Source: Mycolicibacterium alvei (lineage in GTDB: Bacteria > Actinomycetota > Actinomycetes > Mycobacteriales > Mycobacteriaceae). From it: a DNA stretch of 64,000 nt. Within the stretch, counting starts at the first letter, position 1. The number at the start of each line of letters is the position of its first letter. The position numbers and the translations under genes were made by a program. A model generated the notes under the pieces. That model was given only the letters and a program-made list of their open reading frames with translations, had not been told where the DNA came from and did not search any database. This document shows positions 17,973 to 26,379 of the stretch, piece by piece. The stretch lies in the NCBI RefSeq assembly GCF_010727325.1, contig NZ_AP022565.1:1426001-1490000 (forward strand). The letters run 5' to 3'.

Positions 17973-20900
17973 TCAGCCGAGCAGTTCGCGGATATCGGAG
18001 GCGGTGACGGCCGAGCCGAACAGATCGCCGTCATCGACCACGGCGGCGAACAGGGCCCGCTTGCGGTCCTGCAACGCAACCACTTTCTCCTCGATGGTGT
18101 TCTCCGCGACCAGACGGTAGACGGTGACCGGCCGGGCCTGCCCGATGCGGTGGGCCCGGTCGACCGCCTGCGCCTCGGCGGCCGGGCTCCACCACGGGTC
18201 ACACAGAAAGCAGTAGTCGGCGGCGGTGAGGTTGAGCCCGAATCCACCGGCCTTCAGGCTGATCAGGAACACCTGCTTGCTGCCGGCATCGAATTCCTCG
18301 ATGGCCCTGGCTCTTCCATCGGAGTCGACCGAACCGTCGAGATAGCTGTAGGCGGTCCCCGCGGAATCCAGATGCGCGCGGACGATGCCGAGAAACCCGG
18401 TGAACTGGCTGAACACCAGTGCACTGTGCCCCTCGGCCACCAGCTGATCGAGTTGCTCGACCAGGAAGTCGATCTTGGCCGACCCGATCGAGCGTGCGGA
18501 GTCGTCGACCAACCCCGGATGCAGGCTCAACTGGCGCAGCAGGGTCAGCGACCGGAAGATCTGGAACCGGTTCTTCTCCCAGTCCCCCAGCAGTCCCAAC
18601 ACCTTCTGCCGTTCCCGGGCCAGCCGCGTGTCGTAGATCTTGCGATGCTTGGCGCTCAGCCCGATGGTCAACACCTGCTCACTCTTCGGGGGCAGCTCGG
18701 TCAGTACCTGGCCCTTCGTGCGGCGCAGCAGCACCGGCTTGATCCGCCTGCGCAGCACCGGGAGCAGGTCGTCGGCCTGACCCGATTCGATCGGCTTACG
18801 GAAATACGTCTCGAACACCTTGGGTGACGGGAACAGACCGGGCACCGTGATCGACAGCAGCGACCACAACTCCATCAGGTTGTTCTCCATGGGTGTGCCG
18901 GTGATCGCCAACTTGAACGGCACGTCGAGCAGCCGGGCCGCCTGATGGGTCTTGCTGTGGTGGTTCTTGACGAACTGGGCCTCGTCGAGAACCATTCCGG
19001 CCCATGGGATTTGCGAGTATGCGCCGACGTCCATGCGCAGCAGCGTGTAGGAGGTGACGACGATGTCGGCCGCGGCCACCTGTTCGGCCAACCCGATGGC
19101 CGCCCGGGCATTGGTCGAGGTCACCACCACCGCATTCAGACCAGGGGCGAACTTGCGGCACTCGGCCACCCAGTTGCGCGCCACGCTGGTCGGCGCCACC
19201 ACCAGAAACTTCCCGGCCCCGCCGCTGACGGCCCGCGCGATGAGTGCCAGGGTCTGCACGGTCTTGCCCAGTCCCATGTCGTCGGCGAGGACCCCGCCGA
19301 TCCCGTTGTCCCACAGGAAGGAGAGCCAGTCCAGCCCGTCCCGCTGGTAGTCGCGTAGGTCGGCGTCGAGGCCCACCGGCGGTTCGATCGGCGCCGGCGG
19401 ACGCGCGGCGGCCAAGCGCCCCAGATTGGCCCGCCACCGGGCGAGCTGCTCGTCGACAACGCCGAGCTCCAGCAGTTCGTCCCACAATGTGACGTTGAGC
19501 GATGCGGCGTTGACCCGGTCCCCGTCGATCTCACCGAGCGCACGCGCCTCGTCGAGCAGGGCTCTGAACCGGACCAGCTCCGGCGTGTCGAGCCGGAAGT
19601 AGATACCCGATGGCAGCATCATGTGCGTTGCGCCAGAAGCTAATTCGCGGATGACCTCGGGCAGGGCCACCGTCTCGCCGTCCACGCTCACCGTGACGTT
19701 CAGGTTGAACCAGTCACCCGGAACGGAGGTGTCTCCGGAGAACGACAGCACCGGGTCGGCACCGGCAGCTCGATACCGGCCATCGGCATCGACGATCAGA
19801 TCCGCGTAACAGCTCAGTTGCGGCAGGGTCTGGTCACACAGCACCGCGGCCTCCACAGCGGTGAGAGTGACCCCGCCCAGCAGAGTGCGCTGGGACGCGA
19901 CCGCGACCGCGTCCACAGCGCTCACGGCATTGACGATGGCCCGTAATTCGTGGACCGCCTCGGCGTCGAGCGTCGTGGAAATGCGGCGGTTGACATGCTG
20001 TGTGGCTTGACGTTTCCAGTCCTGCGCGGCCGCTGCGACCACCTGCAACGCCGGCAGCACCCGATGCCAGAGCTCCTCCTCCGCGGCCGGGTCGCGATAC
20101 CCGATCAGCCCGGCCGAAGACAGCGGGTCGAAGTCGTGATGCTGATCGTTGACCTCATATCGGGTGCTCCAGAAGGCCCGTGCACCGCCGTCGACGATCT
20201 TGACGGTCAGCGCGGGCTTCGGGCCGGTGATGGTCGGTGGGACGAAGAGACCGTCGGCGACCTCCATGTCCACACTGCTGGCCAGGCGGGGCAGGATGTC
20301 GACCGCAAGTTCGCGCGCCATGTCGACCGGGATGTGCACCTGCTCGTGATGGCCCAGAAGCTCGGCCATGGTGCGTCCGGGAACCGGATCGAAGGCACCC
20401 AGCCGTAGCACCGAGTCGACAACCTGAAACATCCCGTGCGGCGCCGGCATCCCGATCAGTCCGACGCCGGCGGGGTCGCGTTCCTGCCCGTCGACGATCA
20501 GGGACACCGACATCACGGCACCGCCACCGCCCTCGGCGGCGAAGTCCAACCGGAGGTGGACGTTCTTGGCCAACTCGACCGCACGGATACCCGTTGCGGG
20601 GTCGGCCAGGATGGTCACGCCGGCGTCGAGCACCTCGTCGAGCCGCGGCCACAGGGTGGCGGGCATTCCGTTGAGCATCATCCCTTCGCCGCTGTGCGGC
20701 GCGGAGTACCGCACCATCTCCGACACCAGCGCGCGCACCGCCCGGTACTGCTCACGATCGAACTCGCCGGCATCGGGGTGGTCCGCGAGGCGACGCCAGG
20801 TCAATGCCCGGGTGATCCAAGTGCCCCGTTTACCGAGAGTCAGTGGGCGCAGCATCAGCAGCGTCCCCGGGCGGTAGCGGGTCGGTGCACCGATGGAGAA

Positions 20901-21299
20901 TTCCAGCGCGATCGGTTTGCCGCCCCCGCCGGGGACGGCGACCTCGTCGAGCACCTTGTCGAGCAGGTAGCGCCAGCGCTCCACCGGCTCATGTGCCGCA
21001 TCAGCCGGCGCGGCGGTCAGCACCAGGGCGACCGCATGTTTGCAGAACGACCCCACGGGGCATGAGCACAACGCCCACTCGACGACAGCCCGGCTGCCCG
21101 CCGACAGGCCGACCTCAAGGACGTAGAACTGACCATGCGAACCCACACACCGTCCGCGCAGCACCCGATCGTCGGCATCGAACTCGACGTCGCGGACGCG
21201 GCCCTCGGCCGCATAGCGTTCACCGCGCACGGTCGACTGCGCACCGAAATCGCGAATCAGCTCGTCACGGGCTATGCCGAAGCCGAATCCAGGCCCCAT
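17973..21299 (-). CDS. SNF2-family DNA helicase/translocase with SWIM zinc finger
   Basis: 1108 residues. Near the N-terminus ALCSCPVGSFCKHAVALV is a SWIM finger (CxC...CxH, about residues 78-92). A helicase-associated region follows, then the SNF2 ATPase from about 660. It has LADDMGLGKTVQTLALI (Walker A), MVLDEAQFVKN (DEAQ box), AITGTPMENNLMELWSL (motif III), and the helicase-C part with LVFSQFTGFLG, ISLKAGGFGLNLT and VDRAHRIGQARPVTVYRL. Mycobacterial HelZ (Rv2101) is the closest named type. Its cellular role is unknown, presumably chromatin/DNA remodelling or repair. The start at 21299 lacks an evident ribosome site. Confidence 0.9.
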   Translation of the reverse strand: MGPGFGFGIARDELIRDFGAQSTVRGERYAAEGRVRDVEFDADDRVLRGRCVGSHGQFYVLEVGLSAGSRAVVEWALCSCPVGSFCKHAVALVLTAAPADAAHEPVERWRYLLDKVLDEVAVPGGGGKPIALEFSIGAPTRYRPGTLLMLRPLTLGKRGTWITRALTWRRLADHPDAGEFDREQYRAVRALVSEMVRYSAPHSGEGMMLNGMPATLWPRLDEVLDAGVTILADPATGIRAVELAKNVHLRLDFAAEGGGGAVMSVSLIVDGQERDPAGVGLIGMPAPHGMFQVVDSVLRLGAFDPVPGRTMAELLGHHEQVHIPVDMARELAVDILPRLASSVDMEVADGLFVPPTITGPKPALTVKIVDGGARAFWSTRYEVNDQHHDFDPLSSAGLIGYRDPAAEEELWHRVLPALQVVAAAAQDWKRQATQHVNRRISTTLDAEAVHELRAIVNAVSAVDAVAVASQRTLLGGVTLTAVEAAVLCDQTLPQLSCYADLIVDADGRYRAAGADPVLSFSGDTSVPGDWFNLNVTVSVDGETVALPEVIRELASGATHMMLPSGIYFRLDTPELVRFRALLDEARALGEIDGDRVNAASLNVTLWDELLELGVVDEQLARWRANLGRLAAARPPAPIEPPVGLDADLRDYQRDGLDWLSFLWDNGIGGVLADDMGLGKTVQTLALIARAVSGGAGKFLVVAPTSVARNWVAECRKFAPGLNAVVVTSTNARAAIGLAEQVAAADIVVTSYTLLRMDVGAYSQIPWAGMVLDEAQFVKNHHSKTHQAARLLDVPFKLAITGTPMENNLMELWSLLSITVPGLFPSPKVFETYFRKPIESGQADDLLPVLRRRIKPVLLRRTKGQVLTELPPKSEQVLTIGLSAKHRKIYDTRLARERQKVLGLLGDWEKNRFQIFRSLTLLRQLSLHPGLVDDSARSIGSAKIDFLVEQLDQLVAEGHSALVFSQFTGFLGIVRAHLDSAGTAYSYLDGSVDSDGRARAIEEFDAGSKQVFLISLKAGGFGLNLTAADYCFLCDPWWSPAAEAQAVDRAHRIGQARPVTVYRLVAENTIEEKVVALQDRKRALFAAVVDDGDLFGSAVTASDIRELLG

Positions 21300-21334
21300 G
21301 TGAGGAGGATAGGGCCACTCCCCGACAGCTCCTG

Positions 21335-21396
21335 GTCACACCCCCGACACACCGCGTGTGACACGCCGCCGCCAGATCCTGTGTAGGGTCGAACTG
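21335..21396 (+). promoter_or_regulatory. Probable leaderless promoter and dyad upstream of the amidotransferase gene
   Basis: TAGGGT at 21384-21389 is a TANNNT -10 element seven bases before the ATG at 21397, with no Shine-Dalgarno, so a leaderless transcript is likely. Just upstream, GTCACAC (21335-21341) and GTGTGAC (21356-21362) form a perfect 7-bp inverted repeat with a 14-bp spacer next to the expected -35 position. It could bind an osmotic-stress regulator; nothing in the sequence names one. Confidence 0.45.
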
Positions 21397-23202
21397 ATGT
21401 GTGGAGCCGCCGGGGAGGTGCGTCTCGATGGCCGGACACCGGATATTTCAGCGGTGTCGGCCATGGCAGACGCGATGGCACCCAGGGGTCCGGATGCGGC
21501 CGGTGTGTGGTCGCAAGGCCGGGTCGCGCTGGGTCACCGCCGCCTGAAAATCATTGACCTGACCGAAGCGGGCGCCCAGCCCATGGTCGATCCCGAACTC
21601 GGATTGACCGTTTGCTGGAACGGCTGCATCTACAACTACCAGGAGCTGCGCCGGGAACTGTCCGGGCACGGTTACCGGTTCTTCTCCCACAGCGACACCG
21701 AGGTGCTGCTCAAGGCCTATCACCACTGGGGCGACCGGTTCGTCGAGCATCTGATGGGGATGTTCGCCTTCGCGATCGTGGAGCGCGACACCGGGCGGGT
21801 GCTGCTGGGCCGCGATCGGCTGGGCATCAAGCCGCTCTACATCACCGAGGACAGCCACCGGATCCGGTTCGCGTCGTCGCTGCCCGCACTGCTGGCGGGC
21901 GGCGGGGTCGACACCCGGATCGACCCGATCGCACTGCACCACTACCTCACCTTCCATTCGGTGGTACCGCCCCCGTTGACGATCTTGCAGGGCATCAAGA
22001 AGGTGCCGCCCGCTTCGGTGGTCGCGATCGAACCCGACGGCAGCCGGCACACCACCGTCTACTGGTCGCCGGACTTCACCCGGCACTCCGACCGGGCCGA
22101 CTGGTCGGAAAAGGATTGGGAGGACGCGGTACTGGAGTCGCTGCGGCGCGCTGTCGAGCGACGCCTGGTGGCCGACGTGCCCGTCGGATGTCTACTGTCC
22201 GGCGGGGTCGATTCTTCTCTGATCGTCGGCCTGCTCGCCGAGGCCGGCCAGCACGGGCTGTCCACGTTCTCCATCGGTTTCGAGTCGGTGGGCGGGGTGG
22301 CCGGAGACGAGTTCAAATACTCCGACATCATCGCCGAGCACTTCGAAACCGATCACCACCAGATCCGGATCGGCACCGACCGCATGCTGCCCGCCCTCGA
22401 CGGAGCGATCAGCGCGATGAGCGAACCGATGGTCAGCCATGACTGTGTGGCCTTCTATCTGCTCAGCCAGGAAGTGTCCAAACACGTCAAGGTGGTGCAG
22501 TCCGGGCAGGGTGCCGATGAAGTCTTCGCCGGTTACCACTGGTATCCGCCGATGGCCGAGCCAGGTGCGGCCGGCCTGGACGGCTCGGTGGCCAGCTACC
22601 GGGGCGCGTTCTTCGACCGGGACAGCACCGGGGTGAGCGCGCTGATCAGCGAGAGCTACCTGGCTGACGGGGACCCCAGCGGCGCGTTCGTGACCGATCA
22701 CTTCGCCGCGGCGGGCGCCGGGACCGGGGTGGACCGGGCGTTGCGCCTGGACACCACGGTGATGTTGGTCGATGACCCGGTCAAGCGGGTCGACAACATG
22801 ACCATGGCGTGGGGGCTGGAAGGCCGAGTGCCATTCCTCGATCACGAACTCGTCGAGTTGGCCGCCACCTGCCCGCCCGGTCTCAAGATCGCTCACGGGG
22901 GCAAGGGTGTGCTCAAACAGGCTGCGCGCCGGGTGGTCCCGGCAGCGGTGATCGACCGGCCCAAAGGGTACTTCCCGGTCCCGGCGTTGACTCACCTCGA
23001 AGGTCCGTATCTGGATCTGGTCCGCGACGCGCTGTACGCGCCAGAGGCCAAGGAGCGCGGCCTGTTTCGTCCCGAGGCCGTCGACCGGCTGTTGGCCGAT
23101 CCGAACGGCAGGCTGACTCCTCTGCGTGGCAACGAGTTATGGCAAATCGCACTGCTCGAGTTGTGGCTGCAGCGCCACGGCGTGACGGGAGCCTCGGCAT
23201 GA
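21397..23202 (+). CDS. N-acetylglutaminylglutamine amidotransferase (asparagine synthase family, NAGGN pathway)
   Basis: 601 residues. ATG at 21397 puts the nucleophile Cys at position 2 (MCGAAGEVRLDG), as glutamine-hydrolysing class-II amidotransferases require. The N-terminal glutaminase domain has APRGPDAAGVW, LGHRRLKIIDL and GRDRLGIKPLY. The synthetase domain has the PP-loop VGCLLSGGVDSSLIVGLL (about residue 267) and SGQGADEVFAGYHWYP. Taken with the next gene, a GNAT/ATP-grasp fusion, it matches the pair that makes the osmoprotectant N-acetylglutaminylglutamine amide in Sinorhizobium and Pseudomonas (asnO/ngg). This enzyme would amidate the dipeptide. Ordinary asparagine synthetase is less likely given the neighbour. 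Confidence 0.82.
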   Translation: MCGAAGEVRLDGRTPDISAVSAMADAMAPRGPDAAGVWSQGRVALGHRRLKIIDLTEAGAQPMVDPELGLTVCWNGCIYNYQELRRELSGHGYRFFSHSDTEVLLKAYHHWGDRFVEHLMGMFAFAIVERDTGRVLLGRDRLGIKPLYITEDSHRIRFASSLPALLAGGGVDTRIDPIALHHYLTFHSVVPPPLTILQGIKKVPPASVVAIEPDGSRHTTVYWSPDFTRHSDRADWSEKDWEDAVLESLRRAVERRLVADVPVGCLLSGGVDSSLIVGLLAEAGQHGLSTFSIGFESVGGVAGDEFKYSDIIAEHFETDHHQIRIGTDRMLPALDGAISAMSEPMVSHDCVAFYLLSQEVSKHVKVVQSGQGADEVFAGYHWYPPMAEPGAAGLDGSVASYRGAFFDRDSTGVSALISESYLADGDPSGAFVTDHFAAAGAGTGVDRALRLDTTVMLVDDPVKRVDNMTMAWGLEGRVPFLDHELVELAATCPPGLKIAHGGKGVLKQAARRVVPAAVIDRPKGYFPVPALTHLEGPYLDLVRDALYAPEAKERGLFRPEAVDRLLADPNGRLTPLRGNELWQIALLELWLQRHGVTGASA

Positions 23203-23305
23203 CCGCCACGGACCACGACGCCCCGCCCCGGAGCGGGAGCCCGATCACACCGAGGCGATCACGCTCAGCCTGCATGATGTCTCACCTCAGCACCTCGTCG
23301 ACGCC

Positions 23306-24985
23306 ATGGCCAATGATGTGGTACTCGAATTAGGATGGGGCCGACTGATTTTCGGGCAGACGTTCGCCGACCCCGAGCAGCTCGCAGAGGTGCTGCAGCA
23401 GGAGGGTCCGGGCCGCCGCGACATCTGTATCTACGCCCGCGAATCGCACGTGTTGATCGCCCGCTCCCCCGCGGAGCTGTTCATCGACCCGAGCCACACC
23501 TACCGGTTGCGGTTCACCGACAAACTGGATGGCGTAGAGCCGGTCGGCTTCACCGTGCGCACGCTGCAGACACCGGCCGATGCCGACGCGATGAACCGCG
23601 TGTACGTCCGGTGCGGAATGGTCCCCGCACCCGTCGACGTCATCTGGCACAACCACACCCTGACCCCGGCGGTCGTCTACCTCGTCGCGGTGCGCGACGA
23701 CGACGGCGCGGTGGTGGGAACGGTCACCGGCGTCGACCACAAGCGGTTGTTCGCCGACCCCGAGGGCGGGGCGAGCCTGTGGAGCCTGGCGGTGGATCCA
23801 GCGGCCGGCCTGCCCGGTGTCGGCGACGCGCTGACCCGGACCCTGGCCGGGATCTTCCGCGAACGGGCCCGGGCCTACCTGGACCTCTCGGTGGCCCATG
23901 ACAATTCAGCCGCGATCGCACTGTACGAGAAGCTGGGTTTCCAGCGGGTCCCGGTGCTTGCGGTCAAACGCAAGAACGCGATCAACGAACCGTTGTTCAC
24001 CCATCCGCCGGAGACGGTCGACGATCTGAATCCGTATGCCCGCATCATCGCCGACGAGGCGATGCGTCGGGGCATCCGGGTCGAGGTGCTCGATGCGGGT
24101 GCCGGAGAGATGCGTCTGTCGCACGGTGGCCGCAGCGTCATCACCCGGGAGTCGCTCTCGGAGTTCACTTCTGCGGTGGCCATGGCCCGCTGCGACGACA
24201 AACGCCAGACCCGACGGATCGTCTCCGATGCCGGTATTTCGGTCCCCAGGGGCCGGCTGGCCAGCTTCGATAGCGAGGATCACGAGTTTCTGGCCGAGGT
24301 CGGCGATGTGGTGGTCAAGCCCACCCGTGGCGAGCAGGGCAAGGGCATCACCGTCGGGGTGGACGGCAGCGAAGAACTCGACGCCGCGCTGCACCGGGCC
24401 CGCGAGCAGTACCCGGAGGTGCTGATCGAGCAACGCGCCGCCGGCGACGATCTTCGGTTGGTGGTGATCGACGGCAAGGTGGTGGCTTCGGCGATTCGCA
24501 AGCCCGCCGAAGTGGTCGGCACCGGAAAGCACACGGTGCGTGAGCTCATCGACACGCAGTCGCGGCGCCGCGCGGCTGCCACCGGCGGGGAATCGCGCAT
24601 CCCGATGGACGACGTCACCATGGGCACGGTGGCCGACGCCGGCTGGTCATTGGACGATGTGCTGCCCGAGGGCGAGCGCCTGCGGGTGCGGCGCACGGCG
24701 AATCTGCATCAGGGCGGGACAATTCACGACGTCACCGCGGAGGTGAACCCCGAACTGTGCCGGGTCGCGGTGACCGCAGCCGAGGCGCTCGGTATTCCGG
24801 TGACGGGAATCGACCTGCTGGTGCCCGATGTGACGGGCCGTGACTACGTCTTCATCGAAGCCAACGAGCGCCCGGGGCTGGCGAATCACGAGCCGCAGCC
24901 CACCGCCGCGGCGTTCGTGGATTTCCTGTTCCCGCAGCAGCCGGGGTTGCCGCAAGCCTGGAAGCCTTCGGAGGCGGCTGACTGA
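23306..24985 (+). CDS. N-acetylglutaminylglutamine synthetase (GNAT plus ATP-grasp fusion), 5' end uncertain
   Basis: 559 residues from the first in-frame ATG. The N-terminal third is a GNAT acetyltransferase (LWSLAVDPAAGLPGVGDAL, LDLSVAHDNSAAIALYEKLG). The C-terminal half is an ATP-grasp ligase (GDVVVKPTRGEQGKGITVG, EQRAAGDDLRLVVIDGKVV, FIEANERPGLANHE). The fusion is characteristic of the NAGGN synthetase that acetylates glutamine and joins a second glutamine. Coding character continues upstream of 23306 in the same frame for about 35 codons (TEAITLSLHDVSPQHLVDAM), but no ATG, GTG or TTG occurs there before a stop at 23183. An ATG at 23199 overlaps the previous stop (ATGA) in a frame one base off. 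A one-base deletion near 23221-23240 is the likely explanation. Confidence 0.82.
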   Translation: MANDVVLELGWGRLIFGQTFADPEQLAEVLQQEGPGRRDICIYARESHVLIARSPAELFIDPSHTYRLRFTDKLDGVEPVGFTVRTLQTPADADAMNRVYVRCGMVPAPVDVIWHNHTLTPAVVYLVAVRDDDGAVVGTVTGVDHKRLFADPEGGASLWSLAVDPAAGLPGVGDALTRTLAGIFRERARAYLDLSVAHDNSAAIALYEKLGFQRVPVLAVKRKNAINEPLFTHPPETVDDLNPYARIIADEAMRRGIRVEVLDAGAGEMRLSHGGRSVITRESLSEFTSAVAMARCDDKRQTRRIVSDAGISVPRGRLASFDSEDHEFLAEVGDVVVKPTRGEQGKGITVGVDGSEELDAALHRAREQYPEVLIEQRAAGDDLRLVVIDGKVVASAIRKPAEVVGTGKHTVRELIDTQSRRRAAATGGESRIPMDDVTMGTVADAGWSLDDVLPEGERLRVRRTANLHQGGTIHDVTAEVNPELCRVAVTAAEALGIPVTGIDLLVPDVTGRDYVFIEANERPGLANHEPQPTAAAFVDFLFPQQPGLPQAWKPSEAAD

Positions 24986-25052
24986 GCGCTCGCGCGAAGG
25001 CAGGCCGCCGACCCGACAACACCGCGGCGGCTGACTGAGCGCTCGCGCGAAG
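24974..25052 (+). repeat. 26-bp direct repeat downstream of the synthetase gene
   Basis: Identical 26-base copies occur at 24974-24999 and 25027-25052, both starting GCGGCTGACTGAGCGC and ending GCGCGAAG. The first copy contains the last codons and the TGA (24983-24985) of the synthetase gene. The second is purely intergenic and duplicates the gene tail, stop codon included. GC-rich, partly self-complementary GAGCGCTCGCGC segments could fold as weak hairpins. It may be a tandem duplication or a mycobacterial 3'-end element. Confidence 0.7.
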
Positions 25053-25067
25053 CGGGACGAAGCGCAG

Positions 25068-25631
25068 TCACCAACTACTGGTGCGCAGCACGATCTCGGC
25101 CGCCAGCTGTGCGGTCGAGTCGCCGGCATTGCGCCGGCCCGGCATCTCCACCAAGCGGAAGTCACCGTAGACGTAGCGCTGGCTGGCCTTGGCCACGGCC
25201 CGGGCGGCGGGGTTGCTGACCAGCACGGTGGTGTTCATCTCCACCGGGGGGCATTCGTCGTCGCGAATCACGCCGGTGGAGTCGGCGACGCGTGGGTGGC
25301 CGCGATCCACGACGACCAGGCCGATGAACTTGTCCAGCCGGGTGGCGGCCAGTTCCCAGGCGAGTTCTCCGCCGAGCCGGTCACCGACCAGCAGCGCCCA
25401 TTTGATGTCGAGCGAATCGAGAATGCCGACCACGGACTTGGCGGTCAGGCGCGGATCGGGACCGATGATCACCGTGCGCAATGACGCGGTGTGCAACCGT
25501 CGGCAGATCTGTTCGTAGGCGGCCGGACCGTGATGGCCCGCGCTCAGCACCACCACGGTGGAACCCTTCTCGGGTCCCGAGACGTCGACGGGTGTGGTGA
25601 ATCCGTCGATCGTGGCGACGGTGGTAAGCAT
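25068..25631 (-). CDS. Small alpha/beta-hydrolase-fold protein, possibly non-catalytic
   Basis: 187 residues. The pattern of alternating strands and helices (TVVVLSAGHHGPAAYEQICR, LRTVIIGPD, KWALLVGDRLGGELAWELAA, GLVVVDRGHP, NTTVLVSNP) resembles an alpha/beta hydrolase. However, the nucleophile elbow position reads GDRLGG instead of G-x-S-x-G, so the catalytic Ser seems absent, and the protein is short for the family. No close named relative is recognised. It is transcribed away from the lipoprotein gene direction-wise in parallel, with a 64-bp gap upstream of nothing obvious. Confidence 0.6.
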   Translation of the reverse strand: MLTTVATIDGFTTPVDVSGPEKGSTVVVLSAGHHGPAAYEQICRRLHTASLRTVIIGPDPRLTAKSVVGILDSLDIKWALLVGDRLGGELAWELAATRLDKFIGLVVVDRGHPRVADSTGVIRDDECPPVEMNTTVLVSNPAARAVAKASQRYVYGDFRLVEMPGRRNAGDSTAQLAAEIVLRTSSW

Positions 25632-25695
25632 TCGGACAAACTACCCGTCCAGTAGCGATGCGCGGGCCGGAATCACCATTGTCCTGACGCCTACG

Positions 25696-26370
25696 TCAGC
25701 GCGCATCCAGGCGCCGGGCCTGAATCCCGAAAACGTCCAGAAATGTCTGCGGCAATGCACCTTTGGCGACGATCGAAGGATTCTGGGTCGGGAATGCGAT
25801 GCCGAAAACCGCCCAGTTGCCGACGTTTTCGAAGGCGAAGAAGATGCTGTGCTCAACACCGCCCAGACGCATGGTCTGTTGATAGGCCAAGGCCGACGTA
25901 CGCGGCGTGGCCAGCTTGGTGGTGGTCATCGGGATGCCCTGGTCCGACGGATCGAAGTAGGTCGAGAACTGCGCACAGCGCTGCGCGGTGGCTGCCAGAC
26001 GGTCCAGCGGCAACGGCGCGGTCATCACGGTCAGCACCATGCGTGCCCCGTCGTAGGCGGCAATGAACTGCGCGGCACTACCGGGACCGCGCTCGGCGGA
26101 TTCGGCGATCACCCGCGTCAGCCCGTCACTGCATCCGGCCGGGGTGGACAGCATCGGAGCCGGCCCACCCGATCCGCCCGGACCGGAACCGTCGGCGGAC
26201 ACCCGGTCGAACTGGACGCCGGGCGGGAAGTCGGCGGCCGTCAGCAACACCTGCTCCAGGATGGCGCCGGGCCACGTGGGCGACCCGGCGACCACGGGCG
26301 AGCAGCCGGACACCGTCACCAGGGCGACCAGCCCGACCAAACCTGCCACCAGCCGATGGCGCCGACTCAT
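25696..26370 (-). CDS. Putative secreted lipoprotein
   Basis: 224 residues. A positively charged start MSRRHR is followed by a hydrophobic stretch and the lipobox VTVSGCSPVVAG (acylated Cys at about 23), so it is predicted to be exported and lipid-anchored. The mature part has three further cysteines in TPAGCSDGL and TAQRCAQFS regions and a C-terminal beta-rich half resembling mycobacterial sensor-like lipoproteins (LpqN/PknH-ectodomain style), a tentative likeness only. It follows cobQ by 9 bp on the same strand and may be cotranscribed. Function is unknown. Confidence 0.7.
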   Translation of the reverse strand: MSRRHRLVAGLVGLVALVTVSGCSPVVAGSPTWPGAILEQVLLTAADFPPGVQFDRVSADGSGPGGSGGPAPMLSTPAGCSDGLTRVIAESAERGPGSAAQFIAAYDGARMVLTVMTAPLPLDRLAATAQRCAQFSTYFDPSDQGIPMTTTKLATPRTSALAYQQTMRLGGVEHSIFFAFENVGNWAVFGIAFPTQNPSIVAKGALPQTFLDVFGIQARRLDAR

Positions 26371-26379
26371 CTGTCCAGG

